From: Halobacteriales archaeon YIM A00010
GTDB taxonomy: Archaea > Halobacteriota > Halobacteria > Halobacteriales > Haloarculaceae
DNA: 64,000 nt
Direction: 5' to 3'
Assembly: GCA_025041175.1 (NCBI GenBank)
Contig: JAKCFJ010000001.1
Coordinates: 1,364,001 to 1,428,000, forward strand
Part shown: positions 44,101-51,696 of the stretch, piece after piece
How the letters are laid out: each line of letters begins with the position of its first letter
Numbering within the stretch: position 1 is the first letter of the stretch
Notes under the pieces: model-generated
Databases searched by the model: none
Told to the model about the DNA's origin: nothing
Seen by the model: only the letters and a program-made list of their open reading frames with translations
Made by a program: the position numbers and the translations under genes

Positions 44101-46122
44101 TGGACCCAGCTCGACTGTCCGATCGAGTACGACGGGAAGTTCCAGAAAAAGAGCTGTGCCGGCGAAGGATGGACGACGTACGCGTTCGACGAGAACCACG
44201 AGGCAGCGCCCAAACCGATCGAGAAGGCCATCCGGTACCGCGTCGAGGACGAACAGCTGCTCCGCGTCCAAACGCAGTTCGGCCGGTCGCTGACGATCAC
44301 GGACAACCACAGCCTCTTCCGGTACGACGACGGCATCGAGACGGTTGCCGGGGAGGACCTCGAGGCCGGCGATCTGATCCTCGCGCCCCGCCGGTTGCCG
44401 GTCGAAGAAACCCAAACCACGATCGACGTGACCGACTGTTTCGATGCGCCCCACGTCTTCATCGACGATCCGGACCAAGGGCACCGATCGGCGCGGCAAA
44501 CGCTCCCGTTCGGGACGGTTGCCGGCGACGAGGCCCACGGTCCCGGATCCGTTCCTGACGTGATGGAGATCGGGCGGAAGGGGTCGGAAACCGGTCTCAA
44601 CCGGTACATCCCCGTCGACGAAGAGGCCGCGTGGCTGCTCGGGCTGTTCGTCGCCGAAGGCGAACGCGATGGGCGGCCAACGATCACGCTCACGGACGCC
44701 GACGTGGTCGACCGAGCGGTGGAGATCGCAACGCGAACGCTCGGGTGTGAGCCGGCCGTCGAGAGCGGGACTTCAGAACCCCATCGCATCGGCTTTCCGG
44801 CCGTGTTCGGCGACGTGCTGAGTCATCTCGGGTTTGCAGACGCCGGAGCCGACGGCGACGGGTCCGTCGTTCCGGACTGTGTTCTCCGGGGGGAGCGCCA
44901 GGTCGTGCAGTCGTTCCTTCGGGGCTACATGGCCGGCGAGCACGGCGGGAGCGAGAACAGTTGTCACTCCCGGATCGATCTCCACGCGAGCAACGAGTCG
45001 GTCAAAGACGGGCTGGTCTTCCTGCTCCACCGCCTCGGTCTGGTCGCGGACATCACTCACTGCCCACGGAGAGAGCCGGCGTACACCCTTTCTGCGACCC
45101 GGGAGACCCAAGCCGACGGCGGTGACGAGGAGTCCCAGGAGGATCTCGTGGTCACCGTTCCCGACGCCTTACTAGAACTCCGCGAGACCGTGCAGGACAT
45201 CGGCCGGCTCATTCCACGGAAGTACGCGCGTCGGGAGACGATCCCCGTCACGAAGCTCCGGGAGATCATCGATGCGCTCGACCGGCGTGAGCTGCCGTCA
45301 ACGGCCGAAACCCGTCTGGACCGACTCCGCCCGCTCGTCGAGGGCGACCTCGCGTATCTCCGAGTGACGAGCGTCGAGCACGTCGACTACGACGGTTACC
45401 TGTACGATCTGCAGGTGGGCGGCGAGCCGATATTCACCGCGAACTGGCTGTACGCTCACAACTCCATGGACGCGCCGCTAGTGATGTCCTCGCGGATCGA
45501 TCCCACGGAGATCGACGACGAGGCCCACAACGTCGACATCGTCTCCTCCTACCCCTTGGAGTTCTACGAGGCGACGCGCGAGATGGCCGACCCCGGCGAG
45601 GTCGACATCACGATCGCGGAGGAGACGCTCGGAACCGACGACCAGTACTCCGGCTTCGAACACACCCACGACACCTCGGATCTCGCCGCCGGACCGGATC
45701 TCTCCTCCTACAAGACGCTCGGGTCGATGCTGGAGAAGATGGACGCACAGCTACAACTCGCGCGAAAGCTCCGGGCAGTCGATGAGACCGACGTGGCAGA
45801 GCGCATCATCGAATACCACTTCCTGCCGGACCTCATCGGCAACCTCCGGGCGTTCGCACGCCAGGAAACCCGGTGCCTCGACTGCAACACGAAGTATCGC
45901 CGGATGCCCCTCACTGGCGAGTGCCGGGAGTGTGGCGGGCGCGTGAACCTCACCGTTCACGAGGGATCGGTCAACAAGTATCTCGACACCGCGATCCGCG
46001 TCGCTGAGGAGTTCGACTGCCGGGAGTACACCAAACAACGACTCGAAATCCTCAAACGACAGCTCGAAAGCGTCTTCGAAAACGACCAGAACAAACCCTC
46101 GACGCTCGGGGATTTCATGTAG
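41164..46122 (+). CDS. polC: DNA polymerase D large subunit DP2, with intein
   Basis: A 1652-residue precursor; the mature protein without the intein is 1173 residues. DP2 is the catalytic chain of the replicative archaeal polymerase. The active-site Asps D927 and D929 are in NCDGDED. Zinc-binding Cys clusters appear near residue 677 (CVDCG...CPDCGG...CRDC...CPRC) and near 1570-1592 (CLDCN...CRECGG). An acidic insert (about 280-315) is halophile-like. The intein occupies residues 955-1433, about 25 residues after the catalytic motif, and must be removed for activity. The GTG start overlaps the PPC gene by 4 nt. Confidence 0.95.
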   Translation: MNPEERYFERIESQLDDAFAVAQSAKERGGDPKPDVEIPVAKDMADRVENILGIEGVAARVRELEGQMSREEAALELAEDFAEGRVGEYETTAGMIEGAVRTAVALLTEGVVAAPIEGIDRVELLENGDGTEFVRVFYAGPIRSAGGTAQALSVLVADYARTLLGLDRYKPRDEEIERYAEELGLYDDETGLQYSPKDEETTFIAEHCPIMLDGEATGETEVSATRDLERVDTNNPRGGMCLVLGEGIAQKAPKIKRYTEQLDEVEWPWLDDLIEGTIGDGPDADSEADAGTDDGDPSDETSEAPTEAGPPRAESTTKFLRDLIAGRPVFSHPSRTGGFRLRYGRARNHGFATAGVHPATMHLVDDFLATGTQIKTERPGKAAGVVPVDTIEGPTVRLANGEVRRVDDPEEALEIRNGVEAILDLGEYLVNYGEFVENNHPLAPASYTVEWWVQEFERAGANAQALGDDPHVDLSDPTVEKAVAWATEYDAPLHPKYTHLWHDLTVEQFDALADAASAGRFSETGGALIVPRTESIRIALETLLVEHTTDDAIEIPDAGALVRSLGLTDDLEREWSMADLSDGARSWGANDDGTNAIRAVNEVAPFSVRERAPTRIGNRMGRPEKSEQRELSPAVHTLFPIGEAGGSQRDVTQAAAHTESMRSTAGQVELQIARRECVDCGTTTFTARCPDCGGVTDPVYVCRDCDIRVEPDESGRAECPRCEELATPVERREIDVNGAYHDALSAVGEREHAFDILKGVKGLTSEQKVPEPMEKGVLRAKHDVSAFKDGTIRYDMTDLPVTAVRPAELDVTVEQFRKLGYETDIDGEPLRHADQLVELRVQDIVLSSGAAEHMLKTADFVDDLLEQYYGMDSFYEVDERDDLVGELVFGMAPHTSAAVVGRVVGFTDAAVGYAHPYFHAAKRRNCDGDEDCVMLLLDGLLNFSKLYLPDKRGGSVAADTRLTAFDSAGAVRNLPIEELWTQLDCPIEYDGKFQKKSCAGEGWTTYAFDENHEAAPKPIEKAIRYRVEDEQLLRVQTQFGRSLTITDNHSLFRYDDGIETVAGEDLEAGDLILAPRRLPVEETQTTIDVTDCFDAPHVFIDDPDQGHRSARQTLPFGTVAGDEAHGPGSVPDVMEIGRKGSETGLNRYIPVDEEAAWLLGLFVAEGERDGRPTITLTDADVVDRAVEIATRTLGCEPAVESGTSEPHRIGFPAVFGDVLSHLGFADAGADGDGSVVPDCVLRGERQVVQSFLRGYMAGEHGGSENSCHSRIDLHASNESVKDGLVFLLHRLGLVADITHCPRREPAYTLSATRETQADGGDEESQEDLVVTVPDALLELRETVQDIGRLIPRKYARRETIPVTKLREIIDALDRRELPSTAETRLDRLRPLVEGDLAYLRVTSVEHVDYDGYLYDLQVGGEPIFTANWLYAHNSMDAPLVMSSRIDPTEIDDEAHNVDIVSSYPLEFYEATREMADPGEVDITIAEETLGTDDQYSGFEHTHDTSDLAAGPDLSSYKTLGSMLEKMDAQLQLARKLRAVDETDVAERIIEYHFLPDLIGNLRAFARQETRCLDCNTKYRRMPLTGECRECGGRVNLTVHEGSVNKYLDTAIRVAEEFDCREYTKQRLEILKRQLESVFENDQNKPSTLGDFM
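44026..45462 (+). other. Intein with LAGLIDADG endonuclease in DP2
   Basis: 479 residues between RGG and SMDAPL of the polymerase. It starts with Ser in SVAADTRLTAFDS (splice block A) and ends in ANWLYAHN, followed by Ser+1. The N-terminal splicing motif VQTQFGRSLTITDNHSLF carries the block B His. Endonuclease motifs are LLGLFVAEGE and FLRGYMAGEHG, each with Glu in the catalytic acid place, so endonuclease activity is possible. Like other polymerase inteins it targets the most conserved part of the enzyme, just behind the catalytic NCDGDED. Confidence 0.9.
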
Positions 46123-46154
46123 GTCTCCCTTCTCCCATCACCCGCACAACAGCA

Positions 46155-46165
46155 ATCTTTATGGC
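46155..46165 (+). promoter_or_regulatory. TATA box of the structured RNA
   Basis: CTTTATGG (TTTATG at 46158-46163) is centred 26 nt before position 46186, exactly the first base of the long closing helix of the RNA. This is the standard archaeal TATA-to-start spacing. Confidence 0.65.
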
Positions 46166-46185
46166 CATTGCTACCCAATACCATA

Positions 46186-46475
46186 CTGTAGTAGCAGCCA
46201 CGAGGGGCACACCGGACGATTCGATCCGGTTCGTCCATACGGGACGAGCTGGATCGGGTTAGAGGTACAACCAAAGACCCCGTAACAAGGGAACAAGGTG
46301 AACGCCTCGAAGGAGAACCGAGGCGGTCCAGCACCCATCCGCCAGGGAGGGTGGGAGAAAAGGCCAAGTAGCGGATCTCGTGCAAACGGGATTCGTGAAA
46401 CTGGGCAACCAGCACGGTCGTAAGGACCGTTGAAAACATCTCCCGTCCGGGTCCAAACCGTGGCTGCTACCACAG
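46186..46475 (+). ncRNA. Structured non-coding RNA of about 290 nt, family unknown
   Basis: The ends pair in a 17-bp helix with one mismatch (46186-46202 with 46459-46475; core GTAGCAGCCAC/GTGGCTGCTAC). Inside are hairpins at 46211-46230, 46231-46247, 46303-46325 (7-bp CGCCTCG/CGAGGCG), 46332-46353, 46372-46395 (10 bp, GCAA loop), 46401-46412 (CTGG-GCAA-CCAG) and 46414-46430 (ACGGTC...GACCGT). GGGG (46204-46207) can pair with CCCC (46278-46281). A TATA box lies 26 nt upstream, and a T/C-rich tract (TTCTCTTCC) follows the end. I see neither the SRP RNA core (GGAAG...AGCA) nor the RNase P GAGGAAAGTCC. The gene follows polC and precedes a VOC gene by 68 nt, so a riboswitch-like role is possible but an independent RNA is more likely. 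Confidence 0.65.
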
Positions 46476-46542
46476 TTCTCTTCCATCGTCGGATCTGCGA
46501 CGGGAGCTTAAGAGTCCAGCATCCGTACTGACGACCGTCCTC

Positions 46543-47388
46543 ATGTCGAACCCACGGACGAAGCTCCCGGAATCGGCGCGCATCGGACGCGTCACCCTCC
46601 GCGTTGGTGATCTCGATCGGATTGTCGAGTGGTACGAGACCGTGGTCGGTCTCGCGGTACACCACCATGGAGAGGATCGGGCAGTTCTGGGCACAGGAAC
46701 CGAACCGCTCTTGACGGTGGTCGCCGCCCCGTCCGTCCCGCCGCGGGGTGGAAACGAGACGGGACTGTTCCACGTCGCGTTTCGGGTGCCGTCGCGGACG
46801 GCGTTGGCCGACGCGCTCGGACGGGTTCGCCAGCAGTGGCAGCTCGACGGCGCATCCGATCACCTCGTCAGCGAGGCGTTGTACCTCACCGATCCGGAAG
46901 GAAACGGCGTGGAAGTGTACTGCGACCGACCGCGCGACGCGTGGCCAAACGCCGATTCGGACGGTGCCGTCGGCATGGAGACGCGTCCGTTGGACGTGGA
47001 ATCACTGCCCGACCGTCCACACCCCAAAACGGCGGTTCCCGCCGGAACGACCGTCGGCCACGTGCATCTCGAAAGCTCCGCGCTCGCTGCCGCACGAGCG
47101 TTCTACGTCGACGATCTCGGTCTTCGGGTTCGAGACCGATTCGGGGAGTCGGCGCTGTTCGTCGCTGCGGGCGACTACCACCACCACGTCGGACTCAACA
47201 CGTGGAACGAACGGACCAAGCCACACACGGGGCGAGGGCTTGGTGGGTTCGAACTCGTGGTCCCCGACCACGCGCTCGACGCGGTTCGAACGCGCCTGGA
47301 CGCGAGCGGACGAACCCACACCACCACAGGGGACGGCATCGAGGTGTCCGATCCGGACGGGATCGACATCAAAGTGATCACCGAGTGA
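46543..47388 (+). CDS. VOC-family dioxygenase/glyoxalase-like protein
   Basis: A 281-residue protein with two tandem VOC (glyoxalase/extradiol dioxygenase) modules. The first starts RIGRVTLRVGDLDRIVEWYE and holds FHVAFRVPS and VEVYCDRPRDAWP. The second starts GHVHLESSALAAARAFYVDDLG and ends DPDGIDIKVITE. Candidate metal ligands include H in TVGHVHL and the acidic residues near each end. It matches CatE-type catechol-2,3-dioxygenase-like proteins widely found in bacteria and haloarchaea. The true substrate is unknown. The ATG is 68 nt after the structured RNA; a TTAAG element at 46508-46512 about 31 nt upstream could be its own promoter. Confidence 0.88.
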   Translation: MSNPRTKLPESARIGRVTLRVGDLDRIVEWYETVVGLAVHHHGEDRAVLGTGTEPLLTVVAAPSVPPRGGNETGLFHVAFRVPSRTALADALGRVRQQWQLDGASDHLVSEALYLTDPEGNGVEVYCDRPRDAWPNADSDGAVGMETRPLDVESLPDRPHPKTAVPAGTTVGHVHLESSALAAARAFYVDDLGLRVRDRFGESALFVAAGDYHHHVGLNTWNERTKPHTGRGLGGFELVVPDHALDAVRTRLDASGRTHTTTGDGIEVSDPDGIDIKVITE

Positions 47389-47398
47389 TGCGGTCGGC

Positions 47399-48247
47399 TC
47401 ACGTTCGGCCGTCGGCCCGTTCGTTCTCCGATCCGGGAGCAGCCAGGTCGACGAGCGCCTCGCGCACGGTCAGTAGCGCCCCGAGGTGATCGGTGTCGAG
47501 CTCCGAGAGAAGCGCGTTGGATCGGTCGGCGTACGCCGTCCTGACTGGATCGATCCGGACGTTTTCGTCGGCCACGCCGTGCCACGCGTGGATCGGAGCG
47601 TCCGGATCCGGCTGCGGCCATCCGTCGGTGAACAGACTGGTCTCCCGAACCGCGCCCGCTGGTCGTCCGTCCAGCGCCGTCCGAAAGTCCCGATACACCG
47701 TATTCTTCGTCTCCCTGTCCACCGACTCCACTGTGAATTGGCGGAGTACGAACTCGGGACTGCGAACGCGCGCAATCCATTCACTCGCCCGAAACGCCGC
47801 TCCTAATGCCGGTGGCACGCGCGAGAGCGTTTCGAGTAGCCCGCCGTCGCTTTCCGGAACGATCGCACCGACCAGTCCGACTCCGGCCACCCGGTCCGAG
47901 CGCTCTGCGACGGCCAGCGCGAACGGACCGCCGCCGGAGAAGCCAGCAACTGCGAACGAATCGAGCGAGAGGTGATCGGCCAGCGCCGCACAGTCCGTTG
48001 CCCACGTTTTGAGGGTTGTGTCGTGGGGATCGGACGCGCCGTACCCCGGTCTCGACGGGGCGATCACCCGAACACCCTGCTCACGAGCGGCGGTGTCGAG
48101 CAGGGAGCCGAGGAGAGACGATCCAGGGATGCCGTGGTGGAACACGAGCGGCACGCCGCCCTCGCGTCCGTGCGTCGCGTAGGCCAACGTCCGCCCGTCC
48201 GGCAGCACCATCGTCTCCGGATCGCCCTGTTGTTCGGGGGCGACCAC
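47399..48247 (-). CDS. Alpha/beta hydrolase
   Basis: A 282-residue hydrolase from the GTG at 48247 (an ATG at 48211 giving MVLPDGRTLAYATHG is an alternative). It has an oxyanion region VFHHGIPGSSLLG, a nucleophile elbow FAVAGFSGGGPFALA (Ser in G-x-S-x-G), an acidic residue in HAWHGVADENVRID and the C-terminal His in ELDTDHLGALL. The family includes esterases and peptidases; the substrate is unknown. It starts 1 nt behind the metallo-beta-lactamase gene, so both are in one transcript. Confidence 0.88.
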   Translation of the reverse strand: MVAPEQQGDPETMVLPDGRTLAYATHGREGGVPLVFHHGIPGSSLLGSLLDTAAREQGVRVIAPSRPGYGASDPHDTTLKTWATDCAALADHLSLDSFAVAGFSGGGPFALAVAERSDRVAGVGLVGAIVPESDGGLLETLSRVPPALGAAFRASEWIARVRSPEFVLRQFTVESVDRETKNTVYRDFRTALDGRPAGAVRETSLFTDGWPQPDPDAPIHAWHGVADENVRIDPVRTAYADRSNALLSELDTDHLGALLTVREALVDLAAPGSENERADGRT

Positions 48248-48248
48248 A

Positions 48249-48860
48249 CTACGATTCGGGATATTTGGGTTCCTTGCGCTGTGCCCGTTCGAGCGCCGTT
48301 TCCACGATGGCGCGCACGTCGCCGTGGAACGGCCCGCCATGACCCGAATACATCCCCTCGATACCCTCTGGGAGCCGGTCGAGCAGCGTCTCGATGCTCT
48401 CGATGAGGCGCTCGCGCGACTGGCCGGGCATGTCTGTGCGGCCGAAGCTGCCGCCCTCGAACGCCCCGTCGTCGTGGACCACGACATCCCCGGTAAAGAC
48501 GGTCGTATCGCTCACCAACGAGACGTGATCGTCGGCGTGGCCGGGGGTGTACACCACCTCGAACGCCTCCGCACCGATCTCGATGGTGTCCCCGTCTTCG
48601 ATGGCGTGCGTACGCTGGGGGTGATCGGCGTAGGCGTAGCAGTCGGGCTGGAAGGCGTCCATCACGGCGTCGAGCACGGCGACGTGGTCGCCGTGCTGGT
48701 GGGTGAGAACCACCCGGTCGATGGTCTCGGTTCGCTCCCTGATAGCCCCGACGACCCCCGGGACGGCCCCAGCGTCCACGAGCGTCGTCACTCCTCCCGT
48801 GACGAGATACGCGTTACAGGTGAACGTGTCCGCTCCGGCCGTGACGTTGTGTACGTCCAT
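48249..48860 (-). CDS. Metallo-beta-lactamase-fold hydrolase
   Basis: A 203-residue enzyme with the metal motif LTHQHGDH (HxHxDH), then YTPGHADDHVSL, FTGDVVVHDD and YSGHGGPF for the remaining ligands. It belongs to the glyoxalase II-like branch that hydrolyses thioesters or phosphoesters with two metal ions. The ATG at 48860 (MDVHNVTAG) fits the fold; an upstream start would add 13 unrelated residues. It is co-transcribed with the alpha/beta hydrolase. The neighbouring VOC gene is also glyoxalase-like but is on the other strand. Confidence 0.9.
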   Translation of the reverse strand: MDVHNVTAGADTFTCNAYLVTGGVTTLVDAGAVPGVVGAIRERTETIDRVVLTHQHGDHVAVLDAVMDAFQPDCYAYADHPQRTHAIEDGDTIEIGAEAFEVVYTPGHADDHVSLVSDTTVFTGDVVVHDDGAFEGGSFGRTDMPGQSRERLIESIETLLDRLPEGIEGMYSGHGGPFHGDVRAIVETALERAQRKEPKYPES

Positions 48861-49044
48861 ACCGGCCGATGGCTGCGCGCACACTTCAGCGTACCCCACT
48901 CCCCCGATCAGTACCCCAACGCGGGGCGTCCGGGCGACACAAAGAACGCCGTGGAGAAAGTGAAACGAACGACGACATTACTTCTCAGATATTATTATAA
49001 TCCCGGACAACGCTTTTCAACGACTACTTCTTACAACGGTGTGT

Positions 49045-49215
49045 ATGGGCTTTGGGAGCTACGATGAATCCGAACAGGAGAATCGTGAGATCGACACTGA
49101 TTTTGACGAGGATGAGACCGTTACGTCGGGTGATGACCACGATGGAAGCGTCTCGTTCGAGTTCGATGCTTCCAACGACGAGTTGTTAGATCGCTTACAG
49201 GAGATGAAAGAGTGA
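49045..49215 (+). CDS. DUF5786 family small protein (56 aa)
   Basis: A 56-residue acidic protein that begins MGFGSYDESEQENREIDTDF and ends SNDELLDRLQEMKE. The N-terminal GFGSYDESEQ is the signature of haloarchaeal DUF5786. No function is known. It overlaps the DUF99 GTG start by 4 nt (GTGA), which ties both genes into one operon. It is easily missed because of its length. Confidence 0.85.
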   Translation: MGFGSYDESEQENREIDTDFDEDETVTSGDDHDGSVSFEFDASNDELLDRLQEMKE

Positions 49216-49763
49216 AGGCAGGCACGCGAGCGCTGGGTTTGGCCGATTCGTACGCTCCGGAGGCTGAAAGGAGCACTGTCGCGGGAGCTGTCGTGCGTGC
49301 CGATCGCGTGTTCGACGGATTGGTGTTCGGGCGCGTAACAGTGGGGGGCACCGACAGCACCGCTCGCATCGCGGAGCTTTGGCGTCGGATCGACCGGCCC
49401 GACGTGCAGTACGTGTTGATCGCAGGGATCGCCCCCGCGTGGTACAACATCATCGATCTCCCAGGGGTTGCGGACGCCGTTGATCGACCCGTCGTATCCG
49501 TTTCCTTCGAGGAAAGCGAGGGATTAGCGCCGGCGCTCCGCGACGCGTTCGACGGTAGCGCGCTCGCCGAGCGGCTCGCACGGTACGAACGCCAGCCTCC
49601 TCGCCGGCCAATCAGCGTGAACGACGAGCAGCTGTTCGTTCGCGCCGTCGGACTCACCCCGTCGGAATCCACGCGGGTCGTTCGGGCGTTCACCCCTGAA
49701 GGGGGACGACCGGAACCGCTTCGGGTGGCCCACACCGCGGCCACGGCGGCGAGGGGGCTGTGA
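49212..49763 (+). CDS. DUF99 (UPF0215) family protein
   Basis: A 183-residue protein of the archaeal DUF99 family, which is remotely related to endonuclease V. Motifs are RALGLADSY, VGGTDSTARIAELW and QYVLIAGIAPAWYNIIDL, with VVSVSFEESEGL in place of the usual next strand. Whether it cuts nucleic acid is untested in what I can see. The GTG start overlaps the DUF5786 stop. A MITE sits 7 nt behind its stop codon. Confidence 0.9.
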   Translation: MKAGTRALGLADSYAPEAERSTVAGAVVRADRVFDGLVFGRVTVGGTDSTARIAELWRRIDRPDVQYVLIAGIAPAWYNIIDLPGVADAVDRPVVSVSFEESEGLAPALRDAFDGSALAERLARYERQPPRRPISVNDEQLFVRAVGLTPSESTRVVRAFTPEGGRPEPLRVAHTAATAARGL

Positions 49764-49770
49764 CGCGCTG

Positions 49771-49875
49771 CTACACTGTCGGACAGAGATGCTTGCATAT
49801 CAGATGTTGGTGAACCGCCAGACAGCAGCTGGATATTCCGTCTCATTCCGTACGTGGCTCTGTCCGACAGTATAG
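49771..49875. mobile_element. MITE with 18-bp terminal inverted repeats (105 bp)
   Basis: The left end CTACACTGTCGGACAGAG (49771-49788) and right end CTCTGTCCGACAGTATAG (49858-49875) are inverted repeats with one mismatch. The 69-nt centre has no coding capacity. The right end matches ATACTGTCGGACAGAGCCAC at 10971-10990, which interrupts an IS1595-type transposase remnant, so both belong to the same family. No clear target-site duplication is visible. It lies between DUF99 and the uracil-DNA glycosylase gene. Confidence 0.8.
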
Positions 49876-49927
49876 ACCCACGACCGAAGAACACAACCTT
49901 GTAGTCGCGCTCGGCCGCGTTAGTGGT

Positions 49928-50521
49928 ATGGAACAGCGTGTCGAGGGAATCGACGTGCTCGCCTGCGAGCAGTGTCCGGAGCTGTGTGAGTCCCGGTCGC
50001 AGATCGTCAACGGGACGGGAGCCACGGACGCGTCGGTGCTGTTCGTGGGTGAAGGACCGGGTGCGAACGAGGACGAACAGGGCGAGCCGTTCGTCGGGCG
50101 GTCGGGCGACGTGCTCGACAGCGCGCTGCGCGATCGCGGTCTCGCGCGAAGCGACGTTCGGATCACCAACTGCGTCCGGTGTCGCCCGCCGGAGAACCGC
50201 GATCCGACCACGAACGAGCTCGGAAACTGCCGCGAGCACTTGCACCGGGAGATCGTGGCGGTCGATCCAGAACTGATCGTCCCGCTCGGGAAGGTGCCCA
50301 GCCAACACCTCCTACAGCGCGACGTGGCGGTGACCAAAGAAGCCGGCTCGGTCGTCGAACACAGGATCGCCGGGACGCCCCGGCGCGTGGTGATCTGTGT
50401 CCACCCCGCCGCAACCCTCTACGATTCGAGCCAGAAGGACGTTTTCCACCGGGCGCTGGACGAGGCGGTCTCCATCGTGGGCCACGACGCCGGCGGGCAG
50501 TCCCGACTCAGCGAGTATTAG
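49928..50521 (+). CDS. Uracil-DNA glycosylase, family 4/5-like with Fe-S cluster
   Basis: A 197-residue repair enzyme that removes uracil from DNA. Fe-S ligand cysteines appear at C13 and C16 (CEQC) and near residue 85 (CVRC), with a later one in GNCREHL. Active-site motifs are GEGPGANEDEQG (motif A), FVGRSG and VHPAA (motif B-type). These match the thermostable type-4 enzymes of archaea. It follows the MITE by 52 nt and precedes hisH by 36 nt. Confidence 0.93.
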   Translation: MEQRVEGIDVLACEQCPELCESRSQIVNGTGATDASVLFVGEGPGANEDEQGEPFVGRSGDVLDSALRDRGLARSDVRITNCVRCRPPENRDPTTNELGNCREHLHREIVAVDPELIVPLGKVPSQHLLQRDVAVTKEAGSVVEHRIAGTPRRVVICVHPAATLYDSSQKDVFHRALDEAVSIVGHDAGGQSRLSEY

Positions 50522-50557
50522 GGAAAAGGACTTACTCGACTCCTCCCAACCGTCCGT

Positions 50558-51196
50558 ATGAGCGAGGCAGAGATCGTCGTCGTCGATTATGGGCTGGGAA
50601 ACCTACGGAGCGTGACCCGCGGACTCGAACGCGTGGGCGCGGGCGTGACGGTGAGCGACGACCCAGCAGCCCTCGGACGCGCCGATGGGATCGTTCTCCC
50701 CGGCGTGGGCGCGTTCAGCGAAGGGATGGAAAACGCCGGGCCGTTCCGCGAGTCGCTGCTCCGAGCCGTCGAGGACGACACCCCGCTGTTCGGTATCTGT
50801 CTCGGAATGCAGATGCTGCTCACCGCGAGCGAAGAATCACAGCAGGTCGGCCAGGGCGAGGCCGACGGTCTCGATCTCATCCCCGGACGAAACGTTCGGT
50901 TCGAGGAGGAGCAAACAGTGCCGCACATGGGCTGGAACGAGCTGACTGTCGAACGCGACCACCCGATCGTCGCGGGGATCGACGGCCAGTACGCCTACTT
51001 CGTCCACTCCTACTACGCCAACCCCGAGGACGAACGCGCCTGCGTGGCCAGCACCGACTACGGCCGCCCGTTCCCGAGCGTCGTTGCGACCGAAGACGGC
51101 ACCGTCTTCGGCACGCAGTTCCACCCCGAAAAAAGCGGAGAAACCGGACTCCGAATCCTCCGGAACTTCGTCGACCTCTGTCATCCGACCGCGTGA
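50558..51196 (+). CDS. hisH: Imidazole glycerol phosphate synthase subunit HisH
   Basis: A 212-residue class I glutamine amidotransferase. Catalytic Cys81 lies in FGICLGMQ, and the His189/Glu191 pair in GTQFHPEKSG. HisH releases ammonia from glutamine and channels it to HisF to make imidazole glycerol phosphate and AICAR in histidine biosynthesis. HisF is not in this window, so the pathway genes are scattered as is usual in haloarchaea. It lies 36 nt behind the UDG gene and may be co-transcribed. Confidence 0.95.
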   Translation: MSEAEIVVVDYGLGNLRSVTRGLERVGAGVTVSDDPAALGRADGIVLPGVGAFSEGMENAGPFRESLLRAVEDDTPLFGICLGMQMLLTASEESQQVGQGEADGLDLIPGRNVRFEEEQTVPHMGWNELTVERDHPIVAGIDGQYAYFVHSYYANPEDERACVASTDYGRPFPSVVATEDGTVFGTQFHPEKSGETGLRILRNFVDLCHPTA

Positions 51197-51270
51197 CGAC
51201 CTCTCACTCCAACCATACGTTTTATGGTACAAAGCGAAGAATGAATACAACGCGGAAGAATGAGTGAAAC

Positions 51271-51636
51271 ATGTCACCGAGGCCAGTAACGGAGTGGCCC
51301 GATCGGCCGATGACAGAAGCAGAGATCCAGACGGATCTCGACCCGGTCGATGCGAGCGATCCACTGCCGATCGACGACGCCGTCTTGGGGGTGTGGGGGG
51401 TGACCCAAGCACAGATTCAACGGGGATCGATCCCCGAGACGGTTTCCGAAACCGCAGTCGTCGATCTCGTGCTGGAAACTCCGACCGAGTACCGGATGTA
51501 CAGCTACGTCCGACACGACAGAACGACCCAGTGGGTCGCCTACGAACCCGAGGCGAAACGAACTGAAGGCGGAGACAAATTCGAATCGATACTCGAAGAG
51601 TACACGCTTTTGGCGGGCGACAGCGACATCGCGTAA
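51271..51636 (+). CDS. Hypothetical haloarchaeal protein
   Basis: A 121-residue soluble protein starting MSPRPVTEWPDRPMTEAEIQ (an internal ATG at 51310 is possible). It contains VLGVWGVTQAQIQRGSIPETV and a strand-rich part TAVVDLVLETPTEYRMYSYV, with a helix at the end (FESILEEYTLLAG). I know no function. A TTTTATGG-like box near 51219-51227 could be its promoter. It stands alone between hisH and mscS. Confidence 0.6.
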   Translation: MSPRPVTEWPDRPMTEAEIQTDLDPVDASDPLPIDDAVLGVWGVTQAQIQRGSIPETVSETAVVDLVLETPTEYRMYSYVRHDRTTQWVAYEPEAKRTEGGDKFESILEEYTLLAGDSDIA

Positions 51637-51696
51637 CAGCCCCAGCGCGGTCGTCGTTCGCAACGCTTTTTCGTTCACCGGGGATGCATCCTGGGT

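Noticed and set aside
46186-46475. SRP (7S) RNA or RNase P RNA
   Set aside because: The length suits SRP RNA, but its strongly conserved domain (GGAAG...AGCA loop with CAGG) is absent on both strands. RNase P RNA would need GAGGAAAGTCC and ACAGAAA, also absent.
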